Assembly (NCBI GenBank): GCA_003516765.1
Contig: DPCD01000131.1
Span: 1-5,969, forward strand
Length of the DNA stretch: 5,969 bases
DNA from: Clostridiales bacterium
Lineage (GTDB): Bacteria > Bacillota > Clostridia > Oscillospirales > Oscillospiraceae
Reading direction: 5' to 3'
Positions 5,918-5,969 of this stretch are shown here, piece after piece. Position numbers and translations under genes: made by a program. Position 1 is the stretch's first letter; each line of letters begins with the position of its first letter. The notes under the pieces are model-generated. The model worked only from the letters and a program-made list of their open reading frames with translations. It did not search any database and was not told where the DNA came from.

Positions 5918-5969
5918 GAATAAGCTCAATTGCGAGCGAGCCGCTGAGATAGCGGAGTGCACCTTGTAA
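5918..5969 (+). promoter_or_regulatory. Probable rRNA operon leader with hairpin and boxA-like sequence (runs off the right edge)
   Basis: Downstream of P3 there is a perfect 5-bp hairpin, CCGCT-GAGAT-AGCGG (5941-5955). It is followed directly by AGTGCACCTTGTAA (5956-5969), which resembles the boxA/antitermination region before 16S rRNA in Firmicutes (TGxxCxTTGAAAA-like). No open reading frame with a ribosome binding site begins here. The 16S gene itself is not in the window, so the rRNA assignment is inference; a tRNA cluster is the main alternative. Confidence 0.6.

Noticed and set aside
1..5969. Search for CRISPR arrays, insertion sequences, attachment sites, phage genes, tRNAs or a new defence-type system
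   Set aside because: No regularly spaced repeats with unique spacers, transposase motifs, terminal inverted repeats or tRNA-like cloverleaf sequences were seen. All coding space is taken by housekeeping, wall and sporulation genes.

Overview
The window looks like chromosome from a moderately GC-rich, endospore-forming Clostridia species, most likely of the Oscillospiraceae/Ruminococcaceae type. The reasons are a GerA-family germinant-receptor operon, a FemAB-like peptidoglycan enzyme, strong GGAGG-type ribosome binding sites, and rRNA-style tandem promoters of Firmicutes type. The taxon is inferred; no marker here fixes it. Nearly every base is explained by genes or promoters.

Left half, minus strand, reading right to left from about 2611: a FemAB-family peptidoglycan bridge aminoacyltransferase, a divergent alanine-racemase-fold (Alr) enzyme, and the first 139 codons of mnmE (tRNA-modifying GTPase), which runs off the left edge. 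Gaps are 12 and 23 nt, and the racemase ribosome binding site overlaps the femAB stop codon, so this is probably one operon. It joins two cell-wall genes to a translation-fidelity gene.

Middle: a 160-nt divergent intergenic region (2612-2771). It holds a weak vegetative-type promoter for the minus-strand operon and a candidate SigG-type forespore promoter for the plus-strand operon.

Right half, plus strand: a three-gene spore germination receptor operon in the order A - C - B. The A subunit is standard. The C subunit is recognisable only by its N-terminal-domain pattern, is less than half the usual length and has no lipobox. The B subunit is a short APC-type permease-like protein. The C and B genes use TTG starts and are tightly coupled (7-nt gap, then 11-nt overlap).

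Right edge (5653-5969): no gene. Three tandem sigma-A promoters lie about 104-108 nt apart. They share an A-rich block plus TTGACAAAC, and are followed by a small hairpin and a boxA-like sequence. This is best read as the promoter and leader region of an rRNA operon whose 16S gene would lie just outside the window. No terminator separates the germination operon from it.

I found no CRISPR array, mobile element, phage gene or convincing new system. The points most worth a second look are the miniature C subunit, the racemase with altered key positions, and the junction between the sporulation operon and the rRNA promoters.
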